In this document: piece by piece, positions 40,684-48,323 of the stretch
Position numbering within the stretch: position 1 is the first letter of the stretch
Layout: each line of letters opens with the position of its first letter
Source of the DNA: Streptomyces sp. NK08204
Lineage (GTDB): Bacteria > Actinomycetota > Actinomycetes > Streptomycetales > Streptomycetaceae
Assembly: GCF_020400585.1 (NCBI RefSeq)
Contig: NZ_JAINVF010000016.1
Coordinates: forward strand, 62,001-126,000
Direction of reading: 5' to 3'
Length of the DNA: 64,000 nucleotides
The notes under the pieces: generated by a model
What the model was told of the DNA's origin: nothing
Databases searched by the model: none
What the model saw: only the letters and a program-made list of their open reading frames with translations
Made by a program: the position numbers and the translations under genes

Positions 40684-42159
40684 GTGGCGGTGGGGGCTGT
40701 GTTCCGGCGGGGCGGCTGGAGACGGTCGGCGAGGGAGGGGGCGTGGTTCCGGTCGGCGCGGTGGAGGCGGTTCCGGCCGACTGAGGAGCCCCGGCAGCCG
40801 GAACAGGCCCGGTGCCGGCCGACTGAGGAGCCCCTGCCGTCGGGACAGGCCTGGTTACGGCCGACGGAGGAGTCCGAGTTCCGGCCGACTGAAGAGGCCC
40901 GGCCCTCGGAACCGGCCCGGAACCGGCCCTCGGAGAAGATCCAGGTCCGTGCCCTGCAGGCCATGTGCCGGCAGGTCTTCGGCTTCCGGCTCGCCATGAT
41001 CGCCCTGGCCGCCCCCGCCGCCCTGCTCAACGCGGCCCCCGGCATGGGCACCCGCCTGGTCGGAGCGGCCGTCGTCGTCACCTTCATGGTGTCGTACGTC
41101 CTCTTCCGCGACTGGGAACGCTTCGGCCCCCTCCTCCTGCGCCACCCCAGCCTCCTCGCCGCCGACACCCTCTTCGGCTCCCTCCTCCTCGTCTCGGCGG
41201 GTCCGGACACCACCCTCGCCTACGTCAGCGTGTGCACCCCGCTGCTGGCCGGCCTGGTCTACAGCTGGCGCGGCGCTGCCTGCTTCGCCTCCCTGCAGTC
41301 CCTGATCCTGCTCCTGGTCCACGCCACGCTGAAGGACGACCGCCGAACGGGCGTGGCCGAGTCCCTGCTCCTGCCCGGCCTGTGCGTCATCGCCGGGGCC
41401 ATGGGCTCCACCCTGCGCAACCTGATGCTCCGTTTCGGCGCGGCGACCGAGGCCCTGACGACGGTGCGGGCCCGGCTTGCGGCGACGGAGGCGGTGAGCG
41501 CGGAACGGGCCCGGCTGGCACGCGAGATGCACGACTCGCTGGCCAAGACCCTGTACGGCGTGGCCCTCGCGGCGGACGGCCTGGCGGCGACGGCCTCCGC
41601 CGCCGCCCCTGACCCGGCTCGCATCCGGGAACAGGCGGAACTGGTCTCCCGCTCGGCACGCCGGGCGGCGGCGGAGTCACGGCACCTGCTGACGGAGCTG
41701 CGCCGGGACCCGCCCACGGCCGAGGGCCGGCCGATGGACATGTGGCGCCAACTCGCCCTGCTGATCGAGGATGTCAGCAGCCGTACCGGCCTTGTGGTGA
41801 CCTACGACGGCCCGGCGGCCGGCAGCACCCCAGCCGTGCCCGCCCCATTGGCCCGCCACCTCCTCTCCATCGCCGCGGAGGCGCTGGAGAACGCCCACCG
41901 GCATGCGTCGGCGACCCGCGTCGAGGTGCGCGGGGGAGTCCGCGGCGAGCTGCTGCGCCTCAGCATCCACGACGACGGATGCGGCCTCCCGCCCGACACC
42001 ACCCTGGAACACCTGCGCCGCTCCGGCCATTTCGGCCTGCTCGGCATGGTGGAACGGGCCGCACAGGCGGGCGCCCGCATCAGGGTCGGGCGAGGCGGCC
42101 ATGAACGGGGCACGGAGGTTCGCGTGGAACTTCCCCTGACCGCACTCCAGGAAATGTGA
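40684..42159 (+). CDS. Membrane sensor histidine kinase of the Tad locus (NarX/DesK class)
   Basis: About 491 residues. The first about 95 are low-complexity, with four RPTEE repeats encoded by an imperfect tandem DNA repeat (40771-40930). Then come six hydrophobic helices (FRLAMIALAAPAALLNA … ESLLLPGLCVIAGAMGSTL). The dimerisation domain has RLAREMHDSLAKTLYG, with the phospho-His at about 283. The HATPase domain contains AAEALENAHRHASATRVEV, DDGCGLP and FGLLGMVERAAQAGA. GTG 40684 has GAGGGG upstream; GTG 40672 overlapping tadC is an alternative. Leu58 is TTA (40855-40857), implying bldA control if this start is right. It forms a pair with the next gene. Confidence 0.85.
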   Translation: MAVGAVFRRGGWRRSAREGAWFRSARWRRFRPTEEPRQPEQARCRPTEEPLPSGQAWLRPTEESEFRPTEEARPSEPARNRPSEKIQVRALQAMCRQVFGFRLAMIALAAPAALLNAAPGMGTRLVGAAVVVTFMVSYVLFRDWERFGPLLLRHPSLLAADTLFGSLLLVSAGPDTTLAYVSVCTPLLAGLVYSWRGAACFASLQSLILLLVHATLKDDRRTGVAESLLLPGLCVIAGAMGSTLRNLMLRFGAATEALTTVRARLAATEAVSAERARLAREMHDSLAKTLYGVALAADGLAATASAAAPDPARIREQAELVSRSARRAAAESRHLLTELRRDPPTAEGRPMDMWRQLALLIEDVSSRTGLVVTYDGPAAGSTPAVPAPLARHLLSIAAEALENAHRHASATRVEVRGGVRGELLRLSIHDDGCGLPPDTTLEHLRRSGHFGLLGMVERAAQAGARIRVGRGGHERGTEVRVELPLTALQEM

Positions 42160-42181
42160 AAGGGCGGAGAGGAGTCACAAG

Positions 42182-42937
42182 ATGGAGCACAGGCACCCCT
42201 GGCGGGCCTTCCCGCCCCCCACCGCGCCGGCGCCTCTGCGGGTGCTGGTGGCCGACGACAACCCCGTGGTCCGGGCGGGCCTCACGGCCCTCCTCTCGGG
42301 CCATGAGGACACCACGGTGGTGGCGGAGGCGGCGGACGGCCGGCAGGCCTACGAGGCGGCGCTCAGGCACCGGCCGGACGTCATCCTGCTCGACGTCCGC
42401 ATGCCGGGCGTCGACGGAATCTCGGCGTTGCCGCACCTGGTGCGGCTGGCTCCGGTCATGATGCTCACGTACAGCCATGAGACGCAGACCGTGCGGGAGG
42501 CATTGCGCCTGGGCGCCGGGGGATACCTGGTCCACGGTGAGTTCACGACGGAGCAGCTGGTGAGGGCGGTACGGGACGTACGGGAGGGGCGGCCTCATGT
42601 GACGCCGGGCGCGGCACGGGCGTTACTGGTCGAGCTGCGTGAGAGTGCGAATGCACACGAAGCTGCGGAACGTCCTGTTCCTGTAAGGGAAAGTGCGCCC
42701 GAAGAGCTTTCGCAGGTGCAATCCAGTGTGGGAAAGTCGTTCCGGTCGGCGTTCCAACTGAGCACCAGAGAGGCGGAGATCATGGACCTCATCGCGTCCG
42801 GCATGACCAACCAGCAGATCGCCGCCGTGTGTTTCATCAGCGAGAAGACCGTCAAGAACCACATCAACCGCATCTTCGCCAAGCTCCACACCACCACCAG
42901 ATCCCAGGCGACGGCCAAGTGGCTGGGGGTGGCCTGA
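42182..42937 (+). CDS. LuxR/NarL-type response regulator of the Tad locus
   Basis: A 251-residue regulator. The receiver domain (residues about 18-135) has VADDNPVVRAG, the phospho-acceptor Asp71 in ILLDVRMPGVDG, and a Tyr/Lys-like switch region modified to MLTYSHETQ. A linker of about 45 residues (ESANAHEAAERPVP) leads to a LuxR helix-turn-helix (FQLSTREAEIMDLIASGMTNQQIAAVCFISEKTVKNHINRI). The invariant lysine after the fourth strand is not obvious, so phosphorylation control may be atypical. Leu148 is TTA (42623-42625). It probably controls tad or flp transcription in response to the kinase. Confidence 0.87.
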   Translation: MEHRHPWRAFPPPTAPAPLRVLVADDNPVVRAGLTALLSGHEDTTVVAEAADGRQAYEAALRHRPDVILLDVRMPGVDGISALPHLVRLAPVMMLTYSHETQTVREALRLGAGGYLVHGEFTTEQLVRAVRDVREGRPHVTPGAARALLVELRESANAHEAAERPVPVRESAPEELSQVQSSVGKSFRSAFQLSTREAEIMDLIASGMTNQQIAAVCFISEKTVKNHINRIFAKLHTTTRSQATAKWLGVA

Positions 42938-43035
42938 GATGACCTGGGTCCGCGATTGGGTCCTGGGACCCTCTGCCAGGTGGGACGAGCCGCAGTACGG
43001 TGCCGGGATCGCAGGTCGAGCTGGAGGGGAAGACC

Positions 43036-43233
43036 GTGAGCAAATGGTTCCACACCACCGTCGCGTACTTACAGGCCCACGCCGCCCGCGACGACCGGGG
43101 GCAGACCGCGGTGGAATACCTAGGCATCATCGCCGTGGTGGTGGCGATCGTGCTGGCGATCACGGGTACGAGCATCGGGCAGACGATCTTCGACGCGATC
43201 AGGACGAAGATCTCAGAGGTGACGAGCGGCTGA
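43036..43233 (+). CDS. flp: Flp-family major pilin
   Basis: A 65-residue prepilin. The leader VSKWFHTTVAYLQAHAARDDRG is cut before QTAVEYLGIIAVVVAIVLAI (Gly22|Gln23, Glu at +5, Tyr at +6), the classical Flp signature. A short Gly/Thr/Ile tail follows (IGQTIFDAIRTKISEVTSG). GTG 43036 has GGAGGGG upstream. Leu12 is TTA (43069-43071). A 98-bp gap with the palindrome GGGTCC-TG-GGACCC (42958-42971) separates it from the response regulator, so it may have its own promoter. This is the expected fibre subunit. Confidence 0.88.
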   Translation: MSKWFHTTVAYLQAHAARDDRGQTAVEYLGIIAVVVAIVLAITGTSIGQTIFDAIRTKISEVTSG

Positions 43234-43826
43234 TCCACTCACGCCGGTCCGGTGACGCAGGGCAGGCCTTCCCCATCTACATCACGGTGGCGGCGGGCCT
43301 GCTTTTCCTTGCGTTGGCCTACCTTGCTGTCGGCCAGGCCGCGGTGAACCGGAGCGGCGCCCAGACCGCAGCAGATGCGGCGGTGCTTGCGGCAGCTCAG
43401 AAAACCCGGGACCAGCTCGCGGACCTGTGGGTGCACGACGTACTCGACCCGGCCAAGTGGCAGGACATCTTCGACGGACACGGGGCAGGCGACTCCTGCG
43501 CGCGTGCGTATCAGCTCGCTGCACAGAACAGCGCCCAGGTGGAGCACTGCTGGCATCACACGCTTTCTTACGACGTCGCCGTCAGGACGAACAAGAAAGT
43601 CGGACACTCTGTGGTCCCCGGCACCGAGGACTTCCAGTCGACGGCTTCCGCCCGTGCCGTGATCGAGCCGCTCTGTGAGTTCAAGCTTCCCGCGGCGCAC
43701 GCGGGCCACGACAAACTGCCACGACTCAACTGCAAGGACCGGCAGTGGGATCTGAAACCGGAGGACCTCACCGAGCTTCCGAGGCCGGAGGATCTCTTCG
43801 ACGTCCACCTGGCCGCCGACCGATAG
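43230..43826 (+). CDS. TadG-like pilus-associated protein, probable CTG start
   Basis: About 198 residues. The TadE/G-type N-terminus reads SRRSGDAGQAFPIYITVAAGLLFLALAYLAVGQAAVNRSGAQTAADAAVLAAA, with one membrane helix and the conserved QTAADAAVLAAA motif of the TadG N-terminal (DUF2134-like) family. Four cysteines lie in the ectodomain. No ATG, GTG or TTG stands near the start in frame. CTG 43230 overlaps the flp stop codon (CTGA) and follows AGAGGTG by 10 bases, so a rare CTG start coupled to flp is the best reading. Confidence 0.75.
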   Translation: MIHSRRSGDAGQAFPIYITVAAGLLFLALAYLAVGQAAVNRSGAQTAADAAVLAAAQKTRDQLADLWVHDVLDPAKWQDIFDGHGAGDSCARAYQLAAQNSAQVEHCWHHTLSYDVAVRTNKKVGHSVVPGTEDFQSTASARAVIEPLCEFKLPAAHAGHDKLPRLNCKDRQWDLKPEDLTELPRPEDLFDVHLAADR

Positions 43827-43857
43827 GCGAACGACGAGTGAAGAAGGAAGCGGAGCG

Positions 43858-44436
43858 ATGAGCATTCGGTTCACTGCGAAGGCTCGCAAGGGGACGGTCG
43901 CGCTCGTCCTTGCGGCCGGCCTGGCCCTCGGTGTGGCCGGTTGCGGCGGCGGCCACGCGGACAAGAAGTCACAGGCGTCGGCATCGGCTTCCAAAGCCGG
44001 CGGATCCGGGCCGAGCACCCAGGAGGGGCAGTCGGACGATCCTTTGGCCGAACTGCAGGGCTCGGACGGTCTGCTTCTCCGGATCACTTCCGCTCAACGT
44101 GATTCCGGTGGCTTCGTCACCGTGAACGGCACCCTGAAGAACGATGGAGCCAAGAGCGCCCTCATCCCGTCCGCGCTGAGCGGCAACGAAACCGAGATCA
44201 TCAGGAACGGCACTTCGCTGGGAGGCGCCACACTGGTCGATCCCAAGGGCAAGAAGCGGTACTACGTCCTGCGCGACACAGATGGCCGTCCTTTGACCAC
44301 CACCGGTCTCTCGTCACTCAAGGCCGGTGACAGCCTCGCGGTGTTCATGCAGTTCCCCGCACCCCCGGCGAATGCCACCCAGGTGGAGTTCCAGCTGCCG
44401 ACGTTCTCCTCCGCCACCATCCAGATCTCCGGGTGA
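43858..44436 (+). CDS. Lipoprotein of the Tad locus
   Basis: A 192-residue protein with a lipoprotein signal: basic start, helix GTVALVLAAGLALGVA and lipobox VAGC, with lipid attachment at Cys29. A Ser/Ala/Gly-rich linker follows. A beta-sandwich-like domain (LLLRITSAQRDSGGFVTVNGTLKNDGAKSALIP … LKAGDSLAVFMQFPAPPANATQVEFQLP) resembles extracytoplasmic DUF4352-type modules. GGAAGCGGAGCG precedes ATG 43858. It lies 31 bp after the TadG-like gene and 7 bp before the OmpA gene, so it is probably part of the surface assembly. Confidence 0.75.
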   Translation: MSIRFTAKARKGTVALVLAAGLALGVAGCGGGHADKKSQASASASKAGGSGPSTQEGQSDDPLAELQGSDGLLLRITSAQRDSGGFVTVNGTLKNDGAKSALIPSALSGNETEIIRNGTSLGGATLVDPKGKKRYYVLRDTDGRPLTTTGLSSLKAGDSLAVFMQFPAPPANATQVEFQLPTFSSATIQISG

Positions 44437-44443
44437 GGCTCCC

Positions 44444-45079
44444 GTGACCGTGACCACACCACGCGTCCCCCTGGCCCTGACCGCCGCCGTCCTCCTGGTG
44501 GCAGCGAACCTCTGGTCCGCCGCCCTCGCCCGTGCAGACGACTCCGGACCGAGTGAACCTCCGGGGACCGAGCCCTCCGCATCCGCCCCCGTGAAGGTCG
44601 ACCCCACCGACCCGGATCTCAAGCTCCCCGACGGGGCCACCCTCGCCGAGCCGAAGGTGTTGGACATCAAGTCGGTCGTGGAGGACCAGAGCGGAGACGA
44701 GCGGCGCGAGGACACCAACGCCGACGTGACCTTCGCTCTCCAGGCCGAGGTGCTGTTCGGCAAGAACAGCGCCGGTCTCGGTGCGGACGCCAAGGCCCGT
44801 ATCGGCGCCATCGCCGAGGAGATCAGGAAGCAGAACGCGACGCAGGTACGCGTCTTCGGCTTCACCGACGACCTCGGCTCCGCCACCCATGGCGACCTCC
44901 TGTCCAGGCAGCGTGCCAACGCCGTGCAGGCCGTGCTGGACCAGGACCTGAACGACCCGGACATCACCTTCGAGGTCCGCGGCTACGGCGAGCAGTACCC
45001 GATCGCCGACAACTCCACCGAGGAGGGCCGGAAGAAGAACCGCCGGGTCGAGGTCTCCTTCCCGCGCACGGCGAGCTGA
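44444..45079 (+). CDS. Secreted OmpA-domain protein of the Tad locus
   Basis: A 211-residue protein with a signal peptide (VTVTTPRVPLALTAAVLLVA … ALARA|DD) and a Pro/Ser-rich linker. A C-terminal OmpA-like peptidoglycan-binding domain follows (VTFALQAEVLFGKNSAGLGADAKARIGAIAEEI, QVRVFGFTDDLGSATHGDLLSRQRANAVQAVL, EQYPIADNSTEEGRKKNRRVEVSF). The peptidoglycan-contacting Asp and Arg (FTDD and NRRVEV) are present. It could anchor the pilus in the thick wall. GTG 44444 lies 7 bases after the lipoprotein stop, with GGTGAGG upstream. Confidence 0.85.
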   Translation: MTVTTPRVPLALTAAVLLVAANLWSAALARADDSGPSEPPGTEPSASAPVKVDPTDPDLKLPDGATLAEPKVLDIKSVVEDQSGDERREDTNADVTFALQAEVLFGKNSAGLGADAKARIGAIAEEIRKQNATQVRVFGFTDDLGSATHGDLLSRQRANAVQAVLDQDLNDPDITFEVRGYGEQYPIADNSTEEGRKKNRRVEVSFPRTAS

Positions 45080-45209
45080 CCGTACCCGCGGTCGGGAAGC
45101 GGTCCAGGTCCGCCGCTCACTCGACGATCGGCAGATTCGTTCCCGGCCGGGGGACTGTGACCAGGCCCTTTCCGCGCCGGGGGTGGAACGGATCTGCCGA
45201 TTTCCGCTG

Positions 45210-45581
45210 CTACAGCGGCTCGACGGTCACTCGTGTTCCCACCCTCATCCCCCACTCGGCCATGGCACCCGACTCCGCCTCCAGTACGTGCCGGGAACGG
45301 AGCCGGGGGAGGCCGCAGCGGCCCGGCCTCATCGTGTGCACGGCTATGACGGTGAGATGGCGGTCCAGGTAGGCGACATCGATGGGGAAGCGCATACGGA
45401 AGGTGTGCACGCTGTTGGCCGGCGAGAGCAGCATCGCCCCGTCGACCGAGTTCCGGCCCAGCAGCCCCTTCGTACGGGCCCGGTACGAGGCCGCTATCTC
45501 CAACGGCAACACGACCGCCGGGCCACCCCCGCCCCCGGGCACGATCAGCCTGCCGCGCCCGTCCTGCCAGCGTCTCCCCAT
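45210..45581 (-). CDS. DUF192 protein
   Basis: A 123-residue cytoplasmic protein of the DUF192 family: LPLEIAASYRARTKGLLGRNSVDGAMLLSPANSVHTFRMRFPIDVAYLDRHLTVIAVHTMRPGR, and C-terminal HVLEAESGAMAEWGMRVGTRV. The family forms a small beta-barrel of unknown role. Unlike most members it has no signal peptide. ATG 45581 with AAGGGGC upstream is chosen; ATG 45596 is also possible. It faces the OmpA gene with 130 bp between the ends. Confidence 0.8.
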   Translation of the reverse strand: MGRRWQDGRGRLIVPGGGGGPAVVLPLEIAASYRARTKGLLGRNSVDGAMLLSPANSVHTFRMRFPIDVAYLDRHLTVIAVHTMRPGRCGLPRLRSRHVLEAESGAMAEWGMRVGTRVTVEPL

Positions 45582-45685
45582 GGCGCCCCTTCTCATCTCC
45601 TGCCGTCACTACCCTGCCCTGCCCACCAGGAAGCGGCCCATGTCCGTCGGAGGCGTTGTCAGTGGTGCCTGCCACACTGCCTGGC

Positions 45686-46183
45686 ATGACCGACATGCGG
45701 GCGGACACCCGGCCCGACGACGTGTGCCTGCGGGCCGTGATCGACGACGACCTCGAACTGTTCCTCGCCTACGAGCACGACCCGGAAGCCGTCCGGCGGT
45801 CGAGATTCGCGCCCCGGCCGCGGGAGGCGTTCCTCCGGCACTGGCGCGAGCGGGTGCTCCCGGACCCCGACTGCCTCGTGCGGACGGTCGTCGTGGACGG
45901 GGAGGCCGCCGGGAACGTCGTGTCCTGGACGGAAGGTGAGCGGCGCTTCGTCGGGTACTGGCTCGGCCGGCCTTACTGGGGGCGCGGCATCGGCACCCGG
46001 GCCCTCGCGCTGTTCCTGCGGGAGGACCGCACCCGGCCCCTGTACGCCGACCCCTTCTCCGGCAACACCGCCTCGGTCCGCCTCCTGGAGAGCCACGGCT
46101 TCGCACGTGCCGGCACGGTCCGCCACGGGGAGGACGAGCACGTCCTGCTCGTCCTCGGGGAGCCCGGCGGGCCCCACGCCTGA
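45686..46183 (+). CDS. GNAT-family N-acetyltransferase
   Basis: A 165-residue acetyltransferase of the RimJ/L-like type. CLRAVIDDDLELFLAYEHDPEAVR starts the fold, YWLGRPYWGRGIGTRALALFL holds the acetyl-CoA loop (Q/RxxGxG/A variant RGIGT), and DPFSGNTASVRLLESHGFARAG completes the C-terminal strand. The substrate is unknown. ATG 45686 is preferred over an upstream in-frame GTG. It converges on the DinB gene, 18 bp apart. Confidence 0.82.
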   Translation: MTDMRADTRPDDVCLRAVIDDDLELFLAYEHDPEAVRRSRFAPRPREAFLRHWRERVLPDPDCLVRTVVVDGEAAGNVVSWTEGERRFVGYWLGRPYWGRGIGTRALALFLREDRTRPLYADPFSGNTASVRLLESHGFARAGTVRHGEDEHVLLVLGEPGGPHA

Positions 46184-46201
46184 GCCACCGCGGAGACCTG
46201 G

Positions 46202-46735
46202 TCAGTCCGTCGATGTGACCCGGGGGTGGTCCCCGGTCGCCCCGTCGATCAGCTCGCGCAGAATGTCCATGTGTCCGGCGTGCCGGGCGGTCTCCGTGGT
46301 CATGTGGACGAGGGCCCAGCGCAGGGAGACCGAGTGGTCCCGCCAGGCGGGCCGGCCCTGCGCGTCCAGGGGCAGCTCGGTGATCACGCGGTCGGCGGCG
46401 GCGCGGGCGCGGCCGTAGAAAGCGGTGATCTGCTCCGTCGTCTCTCCGGGGGCCGCCTGCATGTCCTCGCTGCTGTACGGGTCGAACCACAGGGGTTCCG
46501 GCTCGCCTCCGAACGTCTCCACGAACCAGCCGTACTCGACCGAGGCCAGGTGCTTGACCAGGCCGAGCAGGGTCGTCCCGGTCGGAGTCATCGGCCGGCG
46601 CAGCTGCTCGTCGTCCAGCCCCTCCAGCTTCCAGAGCACGGCGTTGCGGTGCCGGTTCAGACTCGCGTGCAGGATGTCCTTCTCATCGGCGGTGTAGGTG
46701 CCGGCGGGGGTCGGAGAGACCGCGGAGTTCGTCAT
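46202..46735 (-). CDS. DinB / mycothiol-dependent transferase-like protein
   Basis: A 177-residue four-helix protein of the DinB superfamily, DUF664 type: HASLNRHRNAVLWKLEGLDDEQLRRPMTPTGTTLLGLVKHLASVEYGWF and HMTTETARHAGHMDILRELIDG. The metal ligands would be the His in KHLASVE and the two in TARHAGHMD. Actinobacterial relatives are thought to be thiol-dependent transferases. ATG 46735 is chosen. It is divergent from the methyltransferase gene. Confidence 0.85.
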   Translation of the reverse strand: MTNSAVSPTPAGTYTADEKDILHASLNRHRNAVLWKLEGLDDEQLRRPMTPTGTTLLGLVKHLASVEYGWFVETFGGEPEPLWFDPYSSEDMQAAPGETTEQITAFYGRARAAADRVITELPLDAQGRPAWRDHSVSLRWALVHMTTETARHAGHMDILRELIDGATGDHPRVTSTD

Positions 46736-46787
46736 GAGCGCGGAAATTAGCAGGCCCCACCGACAACGCCCTGCGACCATGAGGCGC

Positions 46788-47639
46788 ATGCCAGGCAACC
46801 GTTCCTTTGAAGAGCTCGTGGCGGAGGGGGCTGCCGTGCCCGCCGAGGGGTGGGACTTCTCCTGGTTCGAGGGGCGGGCCACCGAGGCGCGGCCCTCGTG
46901 GGGATATGCCCGCTCGGCGGGGGAACGGCTCGCCGGAGCCCAGGCCGTGCTCGACATCCAGACCGGCGGTGGCGAGGTGCTGGACTTCGCTCTGGCCACG
47001 GCAGGCGCCCTCGCCCCGCATGCCCCGCCCGGAACCCTGGATCCCCCGGATGGCCCCGGCGGTCCCTTCCGCCCCCTCCTGATCGCGGCCACCGAGGGCT
47101 GGCCGGCGAACCTGGCCAAGGCCACCGCGCTGCTGCGACCGCGCGGGGTCGTGGTCGTCGGTGTCCCGGACGACGCGCCGCTGCCGTTCGCCGACGAGGC
47201 CTTCGACCTGGTTCTCAGCCGGCACCCGGTGCGCCCGGACTGGCCGGAGATCGCACGCGTGCTGCGGCCGGGCGGTACCTACTTCGCCCAGCATGTGGGC
47301 CCGGCCAGTGTCTTCGAGCTGATCGAGTACTTCCTGGGGCCGCAGCCGGAGCCGGTGCGCGGTGCCCGCGCCCCCGAGCAGGAGCGCGCCGACGCCGAGG
47401 CGGCGGGACTGCAGGTCGTGGGGCTGCGCGCGGAGCGGTTGCGGATGGAGCTCCATGACATCGCCGCCGTCGTCCACCTCCTGCGTAAGGTGGTGTGGCT
47501 GGTCCCCGGCTTCACCGTCGAGGCGTACGAGCCCCGACTCCGGGAGCTGCACGAGCGGATCGAGAAGGAGGGTCCGTTCGTCGCGCACAGTGCCCGGCAG
47601 CTCCTCGACGTCCGGAAACCAGGCACACCGCGGAGATGA
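46788..47639 (+). CDS. SAM-dependent methyltransferase
   Basis: A 283-residue class I methyltransferase. Motif I is degenerate (AVLDIQTGGGEVLDFAL), followed by IAATEGWPANLAKATALLRPRGV and the acidic GVPDDAPLPFADEAFDLVLSRHPV with motif 4/post-motif character. RVLRPGGTYFAQHVGPASVFELIEYFLG completes the fold. The C-terminal helical part (LRKVVWLVPGFTVEAYEPRLRELHERI) may cover the substrate. ATG 46788 follows GAGG; ATG 46779 is an alternative. The substrate is unknown. Confidence 0.82.
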   Translation: MPGNRSFEELVAEGAAVPAEGWDFSWFEGRATEARPSWGYARSAGERLAGAQAVLDIQTGGGEVLDFALATAGALAPHAPPGTLDPPDGPGGPFRPLLIAATEGWPANLAKATALLRPRGVVVVGVPDDAPLPFADEAFDLVLSRHPVRPDWPEIARVLRPGGTYFAQHVGPASVFELIEYFLGPQPEPVRGARAPEQERADAEAAGLQVVGLRAERLRMELHDIAAVVHLLRKVVWLVPGFTVEAYEPRLRELHERIEKEGPFVAHSARQLLDVRKPGTPRR

Positions 47640-48060
47640 CGAAGCGGTGAGAACGAGGCAATTCGAGTGCTCGTTCAGCTCACGTTCCTCTGGAGTTCCC
47701 ACATCGTTATCGGCGCGAGTTCACCTGCGCCCCACCGGTCACGTAAGTTCACAGCAGGTAATTCGCGTCAGCAAAGCTGCGCGGGCGGCGCCGCGCAGTG
47801 GAGGGGGCTGCGCGGTGTCGTGATGCCTGGTGATCACCGTGTGACCGCAGAGCGGAACCGTCAAGTCACTGTTCACTGGTGGTTCGCCCGTCGGGGGGAT
47901 GGTCGGACAACCGGTCAAGGTGCACCCAAAGGCAGTCAAAGGCTTCCGATTTGTGGATGATCCGGTCGGATGGCCTTGGAATCCACTGTGAAACGGCCGG
48001 GAGGCACCCCTTAACTCAGCATTCCCAGGACACCGGTGCGTCGCCGGATGTACGCGGAGA
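47640..48060. other. Gene-free promoter region upstream of the structured RNA
   Basis: No coding sequence is supported. The stretch is less GC-rich than its surroundings and contains several AT-rich segments (TTCACAGCAGGTAATTCG, GTCAAGTCACTGTTCACTGG, GGCTTCCGATTTGTGG). These suggest promoters reading rightward into the candidate RNA and uppS. Minus-strand open frames here lack ribosome sites and codon bias. Confidence 0.4.
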
Positions 48061-48165
48061 GTAGTTGTGGCGCGCCGAAGCACCCACCAGCCCTTACGAA
48101 GGGTTATGGTGGAAACCCCCCCTCGGGCCGGTCCGTCTCCCCCCCACGGACCGGCCCGTTTCTTT
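48061..48165 (+). ncRNA. Candidate structured RNA or leader with terminator-like hairpin before uppS
   Basis: Two strong hairpins follow each other. The first is CCACCA-G-CCCTT-ACG-AAGGG-TTA-TGGTGG (48084-48112). A single-stranded AAACCCCCCC stretch follows. The second has CGGGCCGGTCCGT (48124-48136) pairing with 48146-48158 around a C-rich loop, with TTTCTTTCCC after it. The second looks like an intrinsic terminator although no gene precedes it, so it ends either a small RNA or an attenuated uppS leader. The uppS start is 166 bp further on. Confidence 0.5.
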
Positions 48166-48323
48166 CCCGGGGGCACCGCGCGGCCGGTCAGAACCGCACG
48201 GCAAGCGACCGGCGTCCCAGCTCAAGGGGCCGGCGCTCCAGCCCGGGGACCGCACCCCGAGCCGGGACCGAAGCGGAAGCTGAGGGTACGCTTCAACACC
48301 TGCACTACCCCCCGGAGGGTCAC

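Noticed and set aside
42958..42971. GGGTCC-TG-GGACCC palindrome between response regulator and flp as a terminator
   Set aside because: The stem is only 6 bp with no T tract; it may equally be an operator, so it is mentioned only in the flp entry.
48061..48165. Assignment as 6C RNA
   Set aside because: The class needs two C-loop hairpins; the first hairpin here has an ACG loop.
47739..48176. Minus-strand frame of 145 codons in the gap before uppS
   Set aside because: It runs through both RNA hairpins, has no ribosome site or codon bias, and matches nothing known.
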